A stretch of 64,000 nucleotides of DNA from Bdellovibrionales bacterium RIFOXYC1_FULL_37_79. Its GTDB lineage: Bacteria; Bdellovibrionota; Bacteriovoracia; Bacteriovoracales; Bacteriovoracaceae. Shown in pieces: positions 17,177 to 27,355 of the stretch (within the stretch, counting starts at the first letter, position 1; every line of letters starts with the position of its first letter). The notes beneath the pieces are model-generated. The model saw nothing but the letters and a program-made list of their open reading frames with translations. It searched no databases and was not told the DNA's origin. The translations under genes were made by a program, and so were the position numbers. The DNA is taken from positions 124,001-188,000 of the forward strand of contig MEQB01000036.1 in assembly GCA_001770015.1 (NCBI GenBank). Direction: 5' to 3'.

Positions 17177-17755
17177 TTATAAAGCAGTTAATCCAAGAGA
17201 AACTTCAAAATGGGCCTGGGGGTGGGCACAGGCGGGACAGGCCTTGGGAGCGCTATTACCATCATGGACATAACCACAATTTCGACAACGCCACGTCACA
17301 CTGTGATTTCGTTCAAAGTATTCATTGTCTTCAAGTAATCTTAAAACTTCATTATATCTTTCCTCATGCCTTTTCTCAGCAACGGAGATGGCCTCATAAA
17401 CCTTGGCGATCCCTTCAAATCCCTCTTTCCTCGCCATTTTGGCAAACATTGGATAGAGTTCGCTCCACTCTTCGTGTTCACCACCTGCTGCTGATTTGAG
17501 ATTTTCCGAAGTAGTACCAATTCTACCGGCTGGATAAGTGGCGGTAATTTCCAAATCACCACCTTCTAGAAATTTAAAGAATCTCTTGGCATGTTCTTTT
17601 TCTTGATTGGCAGTTTCTTCAAAGATGGCAGAAATAAGCTCATATCCTTCTTTTTTGGCAACGCTGGCAAAGTAGTTATAACGATTTCTGGCCTGGGATT
17701 CGCCAGCAAAGGACTTAAGCAGATTTTTTTCAGTTTCGGTTCCTCTTACATTCAT
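17177..17755 (-). CDS. rbr: Rubrerythrin
   Basis: 192-residue non-haem di-iron peroxidase that reduces hydrogen peroxide, typical of anaerobes and microaerophiles. The ferritin-like domain (residues 1-140) carries the iron-ligand Glu/His motifs ESQARNRYNYF, ANQEKEHAKRFF and VAEKRHEERY. The C-terminal rubredoxin-like domain has both CxxC pairs (CRNCGYVHDG, CPACAHPQAHFE). A strong AAGGAG site precedes ATG. It lies 27 bp downstream of the rubredoxin-reductase fusion, its likely electron donor, and the two form an oxidative-stress unit. Confidence 0.95.
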   Translation of the reverse strand: MNVRGTETEKNLLKSFAGESQARNRYNYFASVAKKEGYELISAIFEETANQEKEHAKRFFKFLEGGDLEITATYPAGRIGTTSENLKSAAGGEHEEWSELYPMFAKMARKEGFEGIAKVYEAISVAEKRHEERYNEVLRLLEDNEYFERNHSVTWRCRNCGYVHDGNSAPKACPACAHPQAHFEVSLGLTAL

Positions 17756-17782
17756 TGTAATCTCCTTGTGATAGGTGTTTAT

Positions 17783-18946
17783 CTATATTTCAAAATCGTG
17801 AATTTTAACTTTTACAGGATAATCTTTTTGCACAAAACTTCCATTACCTTTACCCGCAAAAAAATCTGATAACCAGTTAATTTGATCATGAATAGGTGGC
17901 AAGAAAGCATACGTTTTATTCTGTATTTCCGCCACATCCCCGACAGCATAAATATCTTTGATACTGGTTTCCATGTATTCGTTAACCACAATCCCCCGGT
18001 TACAGATGATACCACTTTGTCTGGCAAGCTCAGTTCTGGGGATAAAACCGGCTGCCACTAAAACGACATCAAAGAAGCGGTCCACGGAATCAATCTGATA
18101 ACCATGCTTGGTTTTTTTTATTTCCTTAACACTGTGGTCGAGGTGAAGATTAACTCCAATCTGTTTAAAAACCCCCGCCAGCTTTTGGGACTTTTCCTCG
18201 GATAATACGTTTTCAATCAACCTGTGCGTAATGTGAAACAAATCCACCTCATCTCTCATTTTATTAAATTCTGAGGCAAGCTCACAGCCGATTAGCCCGC
18301 CACCAATAATGGCAAGACGTAGCTTTTGCTGATTTTTGATATCTAAAAGCTCTGCATAATTCTCGAGATTATTAAGTGTTTTGAAATATTCCTTAAATGC
18401 CCTAAGACTTGGTGGAATAAATGCATCCGAACCCGTTGCTAAAATCAATTTATCATAGGCCAAGTTCGTTACCTGGCCATTGTTTTCAAGCGTTAGATTT
18501 TTCAACAAAGGGTCTAGCTTGGTCACTTGAGTAGCAGCACGGATCTTCAGTTGCTCATTTGCCAGATCACTTAACCTGGAAATATACATATTTTTTTTCA
18601 ATTCACCGTCATAAAATGCCCTGGTTAAAAGCGGTCTTGAATAAAACCATTCCTTGTCTTTAGTGACTAGAGTAATTTGGCTATCTGCTGACTTGGCAAC
18701 TATTTCCATAGCAAGATTGGTGCCGGCAAAACCTGAACCAACGATAACAATATTTTTTAAGTTTTGCTTGCTTGGAATCCCGAGCTTACTTGAAGCAGGG
18801 ATTTTAACCTGACAAAACTCTGATTTACTGACACCGCATATAGGGCAAACCCACGTCTGTGGCAGCTGGATGAAAGGAATACTCTCCTTTGACTCATCAT
18901 AAAGGTAACCACAAACCGTGCATTTATAAACATCTTTTCCACTCAT
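17783..18946 (-). CDS. Rubredoxin fused to NAD(P)H-dependent rubredoxin reductase
   Basis: 387 residues. Residues 1-45 are a rubredoxin ([11 protein letters not shown], then [14 protein letters not shown], four Cys for one iron). Residues 65-387 are an FAD/NAD(P)H oxidoreductase of the NorW/rubredoxin-reductase type, with [12 protein letters not shown] for [15 protein letters not shown] for NAD(P)H and [11 protein letters not shown] near the C-terminus. The fusion passes electrons from NAD(P)H through FAD to its own iron centre and then probably to rubrerythrin, encoded just downstream. Such fusions are known in anaerobes. High confidence in architecture; the partner is inferred from position. 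Confidence 0.93.
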   Translation of the reverse strand: MSGKDVYKCTVCGYLYDESKESIPFIQLPQTWVCPICGVSKSEFCQVKIPASSKLGIPSKQNLKNIVIVGSGFAGTNLAMEIVAKSADSQITLVTKDKEWFYSRPLLTRAFYDGELKKNMYISRLSDLANEQLKIRAATQVTKLDPLLKNLTLENNGQVTNLAYDKLILATGSDAFIPPSLRAFKEYFKTLNNLENYAELLDIKNQQKLRLAIIGGGLIGCELASEFNKMRDEVDLFHITHRLIENVLSEEKSQKLAGVFKQIGVNLHLDHSVKEIKKTKHGYQIDSVDRFFDVVLVAAGFIPRTELARQSGIICNRGIVVNEYMETSIKDIYAVGDVAEIQNKTYAFLPPIHDQINWLSDFFAGKGNGSFVQKDYPVKVKIHDFEI

Positions 18947-19009
18947 AGAATAAGCTTGAATACTATAATTAATTTTATAATTAATAAAGCTATATCTATA
19001 ACGCCTGGA

Positions 19010-20488
19010 TCATCTGAATGAAAAATGACTTTTGACCAGATGAAATACTGATAACATCAACTGGGCGCTGACAAACAAGAAAAAAAAGAGGGTACCACCT
19101 TGGCTGAAACCATATGAATGAAGCCCTGTGGCAAGTACATAATTAACTCCGAACCAGGCCATCATAACAGTTAAGAAGGCCGGTGCCGTTAAAAAAATAA
19201 ATTTCGTCTGATTAATCCAATTCGTATATCGTCCATGCAAAATAATCATATAAACCAAAAGGACGATTAACGACCAGACCTCTTTGGGATCCCAGCCCCA
19301 AAATCTTCCCCAGGCAAAATCGGCCCACATTCCACCGGTTAATATCCCGGCACTTAAAAAAACCACCCCTATGTTTAAAGCATCTGAGATAATATGCAAA
19401 AATCTATTAGTAGTATCCAGATTTCTCTCTTTATATAAATCCCGACATATAAAAAAATTGCTAATCAACCAGGAAAAAGCAAAAGCAGCATAAGCTACCA
19501 TTACCGTGAACACATGCACCCCCAGCCAAAAATTATTTTTAAGCACTGGCATGAGTGGATTGATAGAAGCATCTAGCATGCCCGTAAAAAATTCCAGCAT
19601 AAAAAGGGTAAAAATATTTAAAAACAGACCAGAGATTAAAACCAATTTTTCCTTCCATCTATAATAAAACAAAATTCCCAGAATATTGGCAACAAATCCG
19701 GCAAGCATGACCGTCTCATACATATTCGACAGCGGGATACGCTTGGAAACCCAGCCCCTTACGATCATTGACAACAATTGGACCAGCAAAGAGATAAAAG
19801 AAATAAGTATCACCATCCGGTAATTTTTCCCCACCCCAAACACCACCACTGCTATTAGCAGCACGACCATTGAGATAAGAAATGGCCGGCACAATAAATT
19901 ATAATACTCAAATGTAACATGCATGCTTTGATTATTATTTTTACCTGTCAAGTAAGTTACAACCTGATCAAGAGTAGGACTTTCAAGAGGGTAAACCCAC
20001 TGATTATCAATTAGTATTTTAAAATCCTGACCATCCAAAATTTTCTCCAAAGTGGCCATTTTCTCTAAATAAACATCTAAGATGGTCACCAATCTTTTAT
20101 CATCGGTTCGTCGGGCCAGGTTGATAAATGCCTCTCTCTGATTCAAAAATTCATAAATGGTCAAATAAACGTTTTTGCTTAAGTGATCAAACCCCAGCAC
20201 CTTTTTTATTTCATTATGATAGATCTTCACCTTAATTTCCTGAAGCACCCTGGTTTTATCGCCAAAACTCAGCTGACAATAATTCTTCACCCCATTTTTA
20301 CTCACTTCTTTTTTATCGTCAGTGACAAACATCATCCTATCAAGCGCATGCACCACAAAAGGTTTTATTCTGCCATTGGCATACACGGCGGCTTTGCCTA
20401 TTTTAGCTTCCCCACAAACCTGTAAGGCAAAGGCGGGACCAGAAAACCAACTTACTATGACTACCACTAAAAAAATAAAATATTTCAT
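19010..20488 (-). CDS. ccsA: Cytochrome c biogenesis protein CcsA/CcsB-type, haem handling
   Basis: 492 residues from ATG 20488, one base after the ResB stop; the longer frame would overlap ResB and hide the signal peptide (YFIFLVVVIVSWFSGPAFA). The N-terminal 185 residues are periplasmic. The C-terminal half has about eight membrane spans and the haem-binding WWD-type motif (FAWGRFWGWDPKEVWSLIVLLVY), with conserved His nearby. With ResB it forms the system-II synthase that exports haem and attaches it to apocytochrome c. The extended periplasmic N-terminus is characteristic of fused CcsA forms. Confidence 0.93.
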   Translation of the reverse strand: MKYFIFLVVVIVSWFSGPAFALQVCGEAKIGKAAVYANGRIKPFVVHALDRMMFVTDDKKEVSKNGVKNYCQLSFGDKTRVLQEIKVKIYHNEIKKVLGFDHLSKNVYLTIYEFLNQREAFINLARRTDDKRLVTILDVYLEKMATLEKILDGQDFKILIDNQWVYPLESPTLDQVVTYLTGKNNNQSMHVTFEYYNLLCRPFLISMVVLLIAVVVFGVGKNYRMVILISFISLLVQLLSMIVRGWVSKRIPLSNMYETVMLAGFVANILGILFYYRWKEKLVLISGLFLNIFTLFMLEFFTGMLDASINPLMPVLKNNFWLGVHVFTVMVAYAAFAFSWLISNFFICRDLYKERNLDTTNRFLHIISDALNIGVVFLSAGILTGGMWADFAWGRFWGWDPKEVWSLIVLLVYMIILHGRYTNWINQTKFIFLTAPAFLTVMMAWFGVNYVLATGLHSYGFSQGGTLFFFLFVSAQLMLSVFHLVKSHFSFR

Positions 20489-20489
20489 T

Positions 20490-22052
20490 TCAAGAAACCC
20501 TTTTTTGAAAATAATAATAAACCAATCCAAATAAAAATAAGCATGACCCCAGGTACTTGAATAATCTTCCGGGATCTCTACTGGCGGTTAAAACTGAGGC
20601 ATACTCCCCGTTATTTACCTCGAAATAGGAGGATTGAAATAGACGGAATCCTTTATAATTAAGCGGGTTGTTCATATTAATATCAATCATAAAACCATCA
20701 TCCACCTCCACCGAACTTTGATAAGTGGCAGGCATTTGACTTTCAGGATAAGGCTGCATTTCAAATTTTTGCAATTTTATTTTAAATGGCAATTGTGCCT
20801 TTGCCTTTTCCAAACTTATTTTGACGGTTTTATTTAAATGAGTAAAAACATATGGCCGCTCCACCCAAATCCAATGATCAAAATCATTATGTTGCAGCAA
20901 TACGGCCGGTTGATCCTGATGAGCGCCCCTGGGGATGATCGCCTCTGGCAAATTAATTATAGGTTTACCACCATCTTGTTCTTTTATCCTGATCTTTAAA
21001 TCCATTTGATGAACATGTGACCATTGTTTTGATAATTGAGTTATCACATATCTCTGCTGACTCACCGACCACACCAGCAAAGTATCATCAAAAAGCAAAA
21101 CATCTGCATTACTTTCAAAGACTTTCTTACTAATCACCATGATATCAGCGTCTTCTATCACCACACCAGGTTCTTTCATGGGACGAGGGGACATTTCCGG
21201 CCAGAAGGTATAATTTTGATTTTGATGGTTATATTCAATAAATCTATTTCCCAGCTTTGATACGCCCACCTTAAATTGTGATCCGGCTGGCAGAAAACAT
21301 TTTTGCGCTTTTCTATCCCAAAAGAAAAAATCATATCCGGTTTGTTGGAGAAAGCATTCCTGCATAACTTGGGGGAAAAGCGTAAAATGAATGCCCTTAA
21401 ACACAAATCTAGTCGAAACCTCCGACTGGGGATGATTACTTAAGACCATTTCACCAGCTTGACCGTTTACCTCCAATTCAAAGAATGCACTAAAATAACC
21501 GGATAGAAAACTTTCATTGCCAAACCAAGGCCTGACTCCATGAAATGGTAAGTATTGCTTAAGTATAATTTGAGGGAAAATTTCCATGCTGGTATTCCAT
21601 GCCCACGCTTTATAAGGGAGAAGAATAGATTTAGTTGGTGTCAAGCTATACATCCCTCCTTGGCTTGATACAACCAGTTCGTAGTTATGCAATTCAATTT
21701 GGTTAGTGGGAATACGGGGATATAAAACGACTTCCCCATTTATACCTGTATATGAAGTCAATAATGCGCCAGCAAGAATCAGGATAAGGGATGAATGGAT
21801 AAGGTAAAATCCCAGGTATTTTTTTTTAAAAGGAATCTTACTTATTAATGAAGTTATGATGACCAGGACCATGACCCCTATTAAAAATTTAAACCAAAAG
21901 GTGTCATAGACCAGTCGATCAACAAAAGAAGCGTTAGTAGCACTTTCTAAAAAAGAACTGGCGGCAAGGACCAGGATCAGTCCTCCCAATAAGACCAGAC
22001 CAATTTTCATGTTCCCTATTTTTTTTTCCATTTTTCCCAGTAAAGACTTCAT
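20490..22052 (-). CDS. resB: ResB-like cytochrome c biogenesis protein
   Basis: 520 residues. Membrane spans lie near residues 16-34, 52-68 and 77-95 and at the C-terminus (YLGSCLFLFGLVYYYF), with a large periplasmic domain between, as in ResB/Ccs1. Typical elements are LVYDTFWFKFL and YLGFYLIHSSLILILAGALL, the latter with a conserved His. The C-terminal NYKGFRLFQSSYFE is the usual ResB block. It sits in tight order between the thioredoxin-like gene (6 bp upstream) and ccsA (1 bp downstream), so complex formation with CcsA is expected. Confidence 0.92.
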   Translation of the reverse strand: MKSLLGKMEKKIGNMKIGLVLLGGLILVLAASSFLESATNASFVDRLVYDTFWFKFLIGVMVLVIITSLISKIPFKKKYLGFYLIHSSLILILAGALLTSYTGINGEVVLYPRIPTNQIELHNYELVVSSQGGMYSLTPTKSILLPYKAWAWNTSMEIFPQIILKQYLPFHGVRPWFGNESFLSGYFSAFFELEVNGQAGEMVLSNHPQSEVSTRFVFKGIHFTLFPQVMQECFLQQTGYDFFFWDRKAQKCFLPAGSQFKVGVSKLGNRFIEYNHQNQNYTFWPEMSPRPMKEPGVVIEDADIMVISKKVFESNADVLLFDDTLLVWSVSQQRYVITQLSKQWSHVHQMDLKIRIKEQDGGKPIINLPEAIIPRGAHQDQPAVLLQHNDFDHWIWVERPYVFTHLNKTVKISLEKAKAQLPFKIKLQKFEMQPYPESQMPATYQSSVEVDDGFMIDINMNNPLNYKGFRLFQSSYFEVNNGEYASVLTASRDPGRLFKYLGSCLFLFGLVYYYFQKRVS

Positions 22053-22058
22053 TCAACT

Positions 22059-22571
22059 TCACTGTAATAAGGCATTGATCATTTTGTCAGAAACGATATC
22101 ACTGCCGATTAATTTTTGCTCATATTCCTTACGCTCATTGAAAATATGATTTTCTGGAAACTTATAGGTATTCATGCGGTTAGCAAGCTCCGGTGCTCCT
22201 TCAATAAAGCACAAATTAGCCAGGGGGGTTTTAATTTGTTCGATTATTTTTTTTAAAACTCTCCTATCACTTTCTATACTGATTAGATAAAAAAACACCT
22301 GAGAATTATTTTTTATAATTTCAAGAAGTTTGGGCATATCGGCCATGCACGTTGGACACCAGGTGGCCCAAAAATGAATGGCGTGTTTCTTGAAAAGGTT
22401 AGCTTCAGGATATTGACCCCATACCGGCGCTTTATCCAACTTAGGAAACTCGATGGAAGGCACATTTGCATAATTGGCCATATACTGCAAAGAATAATTT
22501 TTTTCAACCACAACAATAACCACATAAAACAATGCCACGAACAATAAAATAAGATATTTCATAGAGTACAT
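22059..22571 (-). CDS. Membrane-anchored TlpA/ResA-like thioredoxin (CcsX)
   Basis: 170 residues. One N-terminal span (YLILLFVALFYVVIVVV) anchors a periplasmic thioredoxin fold. The active site HFWATWCPTCMADMPKLL (about residues 67-84) has the CPTC redox pair and matches the TlpA/ResA/CcsX class that reduces apocytochrome c haem-site cysteines. First gene of the cytochrome c assembly operon with ResB and CcsA. The start may be either ATG of MYSM; the second gives the cleaner signal. Confidence 0.88.
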   Translation of the reverse strand: MYSMKYLILLFVALFYVVIVVVEKNYSLQYMANYANVPSIEFPKLDKAPVWGQYPEANLFKKHAIHFWATWCPTCMADMPKLLEIIKNNSQVFFYLISIESDRRVLKKIIEQIKTPLANLCFIEGAPELANRMNTYKFPENHIFNERKEYEQKLIGSDIVSDKMINALLQ

Positions 22572-22642
22572 TTATCATAATTGGCTTCTTAAGCAAAATC
22601 TAATTGCCAAGCATAAATATAAAAATATATTCTAAATCCTGT

Positions 22643-24154
22643 ATGCAAATATTTAGCAATGCCACCTTTCTATCCATGGATAAAAAGAACCAATCTTTTA
22701 CAGTCTTGATTGAGGACAAAGGGAAAATCTGTTTTTTAGGAAATGATATTCCTAAAAAATATCTAGGTCGAAAAATCACCGATTTAGACGGATTGACCGT
22801 GCTACCTGGGTTTGGTGATACCCACCTGCATTTCATTTCCGATTCTTTTTTTAAAGCAGGCCTTGATCTTAGAGGAGTCAGAAACCTTGAGGAACTGAAA
22901 CAAAAGATAAATTTTTACGAAACCCACAAAAAATCGAAAGTGACTATTGGTTTTGGGCTGTCCCCGCATCTTTTAGATCAAAAAATATTACCCACCAAAT
23001 CGGATCTTGATAAAATCACTTCCCGACCTACTTTTATCGTAAAGTACGATGGACACGCCGGGGTTGCCAATACTGATTTCATTAACTTGCTTGGTGCTGG
23101 TATCAAAAGCACCAAAGGTTTTATCAATCATACTGGTCAGTTTTATCTGGATTCTTTTTATAAAGCTACTGACTTTGCATCCAAGCAAGTTTCCCTTATC
23201 ACCCTGATAAAAAGTATCTTTGTAAACAGCAAATACCTGGCCCAAAAAGGCATAAGTTTTTTACATGCCTGTGAAGGAGTGGGCTTTCCCTACGATCTGG
23301 ATATTACCATTTTAAAAACCCTCAAATTTTTTCTTCTCCAAAAAATTTCTATTTTTTTTCAGACCACTGATCTTAACAAAATAAAAAAAAGAAAATTCAT
23401 TAGAGTGGGTGGGTGTTTTGAAACGGCTCTGGATGGTTGTTTTGGTTCCCTGGATGCCGCTCTTACCCAATCCTACCAAAATGATAGCAATAATTTTGGC
23501 AACCTCTATTTTTCACAAGAAAGGCTCAACGATTTCGTCTTAAAGGCACATCTGCAAAATTTACAAGTGGCCATCCACGCTATTGGTGATTTAGCAATTG
23601 AACAAGCGGTTAATGCCTTTGAATACGCATTAAGGATCAAACCCCGCCCAGACCATCGTCACATCATTATCCACGCCTGTCTTTTAAATGATAACCTCAT
23701 CAAGAGAATTGCCCACTTGAATATTCATCTAGCAGTTCAAACCGCCTTTTTAAACTGGCCGGAAGAACCACTTGATTATTTGCATTCAATTCTTGGCGAT
23801 CGCACCCAACTCATCTTACCTTTAAAAAAAATTCTAGATAATCAGATTATAATGGCCAACGGTTCCGATGCACCATGTACCAACCCTGATCCTATCATGG
23901 GCATGCACCAGGCATGCAATCATCCCGTCAATGAGCAATCCATCAGTGTGCTTGATGCAATTAGAATGTACACTATCTGGGCCGCCCGGCTTGGTTTTGA
24001 AGAAAATACCAAGGGTAGTTTGGAAGTGGGAAAATGTTGCGACCTGGTTATCCTTGATAAAAATCCTTGTACGATTTTAAAAGAAAACATTAAAGATTTG
24101 GTAATTAAAACAGTGTATATAAAGGGGAAAACTGTTTATAGAGCAGATAAATAG
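22643..24154 (+). CDS. YtcJ-type metal-dependent amidohydrolase (family 3)
   Basis: 503 residues if started at ATG 22643; the TTG at 22604 would add 13 unneeded residues. Signature features: LPGFGDTHLHF (metal HxH), a central KYDGHAG block (residues 130-140), AIHAIGDLAIEQ (His ligand, about 320), HACLLNDNLIKRI, and NGSDAPCTNPDPIMGM (Asp near 415), all typical of the YtcJ family. The usual C-terminal composite strand (GSLEVGKCCDLVILDKNP) is present. Substrate unknown, probably an N-acyl or cyclic amide. Its 3' end overlaps the convergent TauE gene by 50 bp. Confidence 0.88.
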   Translation: MQIFSNATFLSMDKKNQSFTVLIEDKGKICFLGNDIPKKYLGRKITDLDGLTVLPGFGDTHLHFISDSFFKAGLDLRGVRNLEELKQKINFYETHKKSKVTIGFGLSPHLLDQKILPTKSDLDKITSRPTFIVKYDGHAGVANTDFINLLGAGIKSTKGFINHTGQFYLDSFYKATDFASKQVSLITLIKSIFVNSKYLAQKGISFLHACEGVGFPYDLDITILKTLKFFLLQKISIFFQTTDLNKIKKRKFIRVGGCFETALDGCFGSLDAALTQSYQNDSNNFGNLYFSQERLNDFVLKAHLQNLQVAIHAIGDLAIEQAVNAFEYALRIKPRPDHRHIIIHACLLNDNLIKRIAHLNIHLAVQTAFLNWPEEPLDYLHSILGDRTQLILPLKKILDNQIIMANGSDAPCTNPDPIMGMHQACNHPVNEQSISVLDAIRMYTIWAARLGFEENTKGSLEVGKCCDLVILDKNPCTILKENIKDLVIKTVYIKGKTVYRADK

Positions 24155-24890
24155 AGATCACCAACACCATCATAATAAAAAAAGGTCTTATAAATTCTGC
24201 ATTACTTTTGATCACCACCTTGGCTCCCAGCCTGGCTCCGATAAATTGTCCAATTCCCATGATTAACCCCAATTTATAAAGTACCAATCCACTTGAGGCA
24301 AAAATAATTAAGGCCACCAGGTTGCTTGTAAAGTTCATAATTTTCGTATAGGCGGTGGCTTTTTTTAAATTCATGCCCAATAGTAAAATAAGACCAATGG
24401 CCCAAAAATTTCCAGTTCCCGGCCCAAAAAAACCGTCATAAAAACCAATCCCCAGACCTAGGATGATAAAAGTGGTAATAACCCCCAGCCTGGCTTTTTT
24501 TTCTACAATTCCCGACTTCTTAAAAATTAACATATAAAAGGCCAGCAATATTAAAAAAAAGGGCATGATATGAGCTAGCAATTCGTTGGAAACATAACTC
24601 ACCAAAAAAGTACCCAGGGTTGCTCCCATAGCGGTAAACAAAATACCCCACTTGGCATCCTTCCAGTTTGCCAATTTATATTTCAGATAATAAAAGGCAG
24701 CAGTACAGCTTCCAAAGGTGGACCCCAATTTATTTGTGCCCAGAACCATTTTAGGTGGAAGATTAAGTAACATGAGAGTCGGTACAGTAATCAGCCCGCC
24801 TCCCCCTACGATGGAGTCAACAAATCCCGCCAGGACTCCTGCTGAAAAAACCATTAATAAAACCAAATAACTAAAATTTTCCACCAGCAA
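24105..24890 (-). CDS. TauE/SafE family anion exporter
   Basis: 261-residue membrane protein of the TauE/SafE (UPF0721) family with seven or eight spans. The first repeat GFVDSIVGGGGLITVPTLMLL and NKLGSTFGS, and the second-half GFYDGFFGPGTGNFWAIGLILL, are diagnostic. Members move sulfite, sulfonates or other organic anions. Convergent with the amidohydrolase, sharing 50 bp at the 3' ends. No sulfur-metabolism gene nearby to fix the substrate. Confidence 0.9.
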   Translation of the reverse strand: MLVENFSYLVLLMVFSAGVLAGFVDSIVGGGGLITVPTLMLLNLPPKMVLGTNKLGSTFGSCTAAFYYLKYKLANWKDAKWGILFTAMGATLGTFLVSYVSNELLAHIMPFFLILLAFYMLIFKKSGIVEKKARLGVITTFIILGLGIGFYDGFFGPGTGNFWAIGLILLLGMNLKKATAYTKIMNFTSNLVALIIFASSGLVLYKLGLIMGIGQFIGARLGAKVVIKSNAEFIRPFFIMMVLVISIYLLYKQFSPLYTLF

Positions 24891-24948
24891 AATATTGCAT
24901 AAGTGTAGGCGTTAGAAAAACAAAATATTCTTGCTTCCTTAATTTTTT

Positions 24949-27189
24949 TTATTCGTAATGGATTTTTCCCAGGAATACATCAATTCCCGAATGATCAATA
25001 GCAGAGATATAAATATATCCCTTTTTCAAACCTTTTTGCTCCAGCTCGGAGGTTTTAATTGAAAAGCCATGATCTCCGGAAACAAAAAAAGTCCGATTGA
25101 TATCTTTTCTCGCAACCCCGGTTTTGACTTCCATAATTTTTGCATTTTCATCTTTTAATCTTATGGTGGCATTTCGAACAGGATTATCCTTATCAAAGGC
25201 CCATCCGGTGATGACTCCCATATCCATTCCATCCAAAGCACCCAAAACCCGGTGCTCACTTCTATCCATGCTTTTATCCAAACAACCCATCTTATGGTTG
25301 GCACAGCAATAATGCTCATTATTATTTGCCCAATTGGATAGCGAGGTCGCCATATAGGCAGCACCAGTCACTTCATGATCCAAATTGGCAAAATCAATAT
25401 CCACATGAGTGTTTCGAATCAGGCCATAACATGCTCCTTGCAAATAACACCCATTGGCTGAATTTTCATCCTCTGTTGAATAAAAATAATTATGGGTTGA
25501 CCCGATCATGAAATCTGCAAACTGATACTGTCTTTTATGAACCAGGCATATATATTTAGCCGCTGAATCAAGATCACTTTCAACCTTGGGATCACGATAG
25601 TGTCCTTGCTCAGATAAGAAAATATACATTTGAGGGTATTCTTTTAATTCCAACTCTTGATAATTTTTTGCCGTAGCCACTTCCAACTTTCCCCGTTGAT
25701 ATTTTAAAAGATCCTCCAGGTAATTCACATTCTGATCAATCTTTCCTCTTTCCCCATACGGATGAAAGGCAATTGACCAGGGAATGCTGAGTCCAACTTT
25801 GTTCCAAATATATTCGAGCACATTATAAACACCAATATGAACCCCACCATAACTAAGTCCGGGACCTTGCATATTAGCAGTAAAGGAGGCATAGATCATC
25901 GCTCCCGTGATATTTCCTTTTAAAGCATTATGAGTATGCTTTAAAAGTGCTGTATATTTGTCCATGATTTTTTGGAGTTTGATCGTATTTAATCCCTGGG
26001 AGATATCAAATGACAAATTTCCATCCCGATTCCAAATAGAATGATCCACTTCATTCCAAACCACATAATGACTGATTTTGGTCCCTCGGGGATTTAGATT
26101 TTTACAGCTTTCCAATTTACAATCACCATTATAACGAGTGGCCAAAACTCTTACATAATCCTCATAATCATCCATACTGTCATCACGGGGCACACACCCC
26201 ATGGTTCCTAAATGAACATATTTTTCGCAACTGGAGTTGATATATTTTTTTGGCGCGCTATAAAGTACCACTGCCGACTGCATACCATGCACTTTATCAA
26301 GACCTAGCAGTTGATCCATTTTTTTCAACGCTTCCACACTAATGCATCTGAATTTTTTAAATCCAAAGAGATTTTTTTCATTTTCATCAAAAGGTATTCG
26401 AGTATATCCGCCAGCACAAGATGATACTTCACTTAATAAAGGTTTTGCCACATGAGTGGAGTGTTCGACAAAATTCCACCAAAAATTATAAATTCGCATC
26501 CCCGCATTGATTTGATTTTTAAACACGCCATAACGACTGTTTAAAATGTCATCTTTCTCCTGTGGGCTATATGCTCCAAGACCAATGGGAGCATCACCAT
26601 AATCCTGATCAGTGATTCCTTGTTTGTTGGGTGGCAGACAAAGACCATTGGCAACGAGGTAATTTTTAAACTTAAGCTTATTAATAGTTTCGCCACAGTT
26701 GCGATGTTTTACAACTTGTGCCTTCAAATAAACATCCTGGGCCGGCATTTTGATGGTGGTACTGGGAAGATCTGGATTGTTTAACAGATTAAAATCACCA
26801 TACCAATTAACAAATAAAGTATTGACCGGCTGATTGGCCTTGATTGCCACGATATCATCCACATTATAGATACCAGAACCACTACCATTATCTACTCTTA
26901 AAACGAATTGTTGGTTTTTATCAATAAATACTGCAGTGATAGTGGTATGGTAAGAGGGCATCTTAAGCTTGGTTTTTGCGCTATAAGCATCCTCAAAAGT
27001 GGCCCCTTCCCATCTATAAAACCTCATATTCAAATCGACATGAATGGCCTCAATATCAACCATGGTTCCCGCATAATATGTTCCACTGCCATTACCATTT
27101 ACCACCGTCAAGTTAACCTCCGGTACCTGGCATGAAAAAACCAAAACGAGCAAACCTATAAAAAACAAGTTATATAACCCTTTAACCAC
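24949..27189 (-). CDS. Large lipoprotein with two InlB-type repeats and a glycosidase-like domain
   Basis: 746 residues; GTG start after AGGAGG. Signal with lipobox VFSC, so lipidated. Two divergent InlB B-repeat-like modules follow (about residues 24-90 and 95-160; each ends with a KMP...TA/KA-VF-type strand). The main domain (about 165-640) resembles DUF5722-type putative glycoside hydrolases (MRIYNFWWNFVE, HYVVWNEVDHSIW, FHPYGERG, FLSEQGHYRD), with a Glu in the NEVD segment and another in the SEQGHY segment as possible catalytic pair. A beta-rich C-terminal tail (about 655-746) may be adhesive or structural. Likely outer-membrane or surface polysaccharide-acting protein. Family call is by eye. 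Confidence 0.72.
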   Translation of the reverse strand: MVKGLYNLFFIGLLVLVFSCQVPEVNLTVVNGNGSGTYYAGTMVDIEAIHVDLNMRFYRWEGATFEDAYSAKTKLKMPSYHTTITAVFIDKNQQFVLRVDNGSGSGIYNVDDIVAIKANQPVNTLFVNWYGDFNLLNNPDLPSTTIKMPAQDVYLKAQVVKHRNCGETINKLKFKNYLVANGLCLPPNKQGITDQDYGDAPIGLGAYSPQEKDDILNSRYGVFKNQINAGMRIYNFWWNFVEHSTHVAKPLLSEVSSCAGGYTRIPFDENEKNLFGFKKFRCISVEALKKMDQLLGLDKVHGMQSAVVLYSAPKKYINSSCEKYVHLGTMGCVPRDDSMDDYEDYVRVLATRYNGDCKLESCKNLNPRGTKISHYVVWNEVDHSIWNRDGNLSFDISQGLNTIKLQKIMDKYTALLKHTHNALKGNITGAMIYASFTANMQGPGLSYGGVHIGVYNVLEYIWNKVGLSIPWSIAFHPYGERGKIDQNVNYLEDLLKYQRGKLEVATAKNYQELELKEYPQMYIFLSEQGHYRDPKVESDLDSAAKYICLVHKRQYQFADFMIGSTHNYFYSTEDENSANGCYLQGACYGLIRNTHVDIDFANLDHEVTGAAYMATSLSNWANNNEHYCCANHKMGCLDKSMDRSEHRVLGALDGMDMGVITGWAFDKDNPVRNATIRLKDENAKIMEVKTGVARKDINRTFFVSGDHGFSIKTSELEQKGLKKGYIYISAIDHSGIDVFLGKIHYE

Positions 27190-27355
27190 AAATGCCTCCT
27201 GGTATTTAAAGCTTCTCGGTAAGCCAAAGACAATATTAAATCAGTCAAATTCCCTGCCTTTTATTGTCATACCGTTTCAGTTTGGTAATAAATATATTTT
27301 TTTATAACCATATCTTTGATAAACTAAAATTGGTTATTAACTGACAAGGATCAAT

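Noticed and set aside
24105-24154. Frameshift or mis-called end where amidohydrolase and TauE gene overlap
   Set aside because: Both frames stay open and keep family-typical C-termini; a 50-bp convergent overlap explains it without error.
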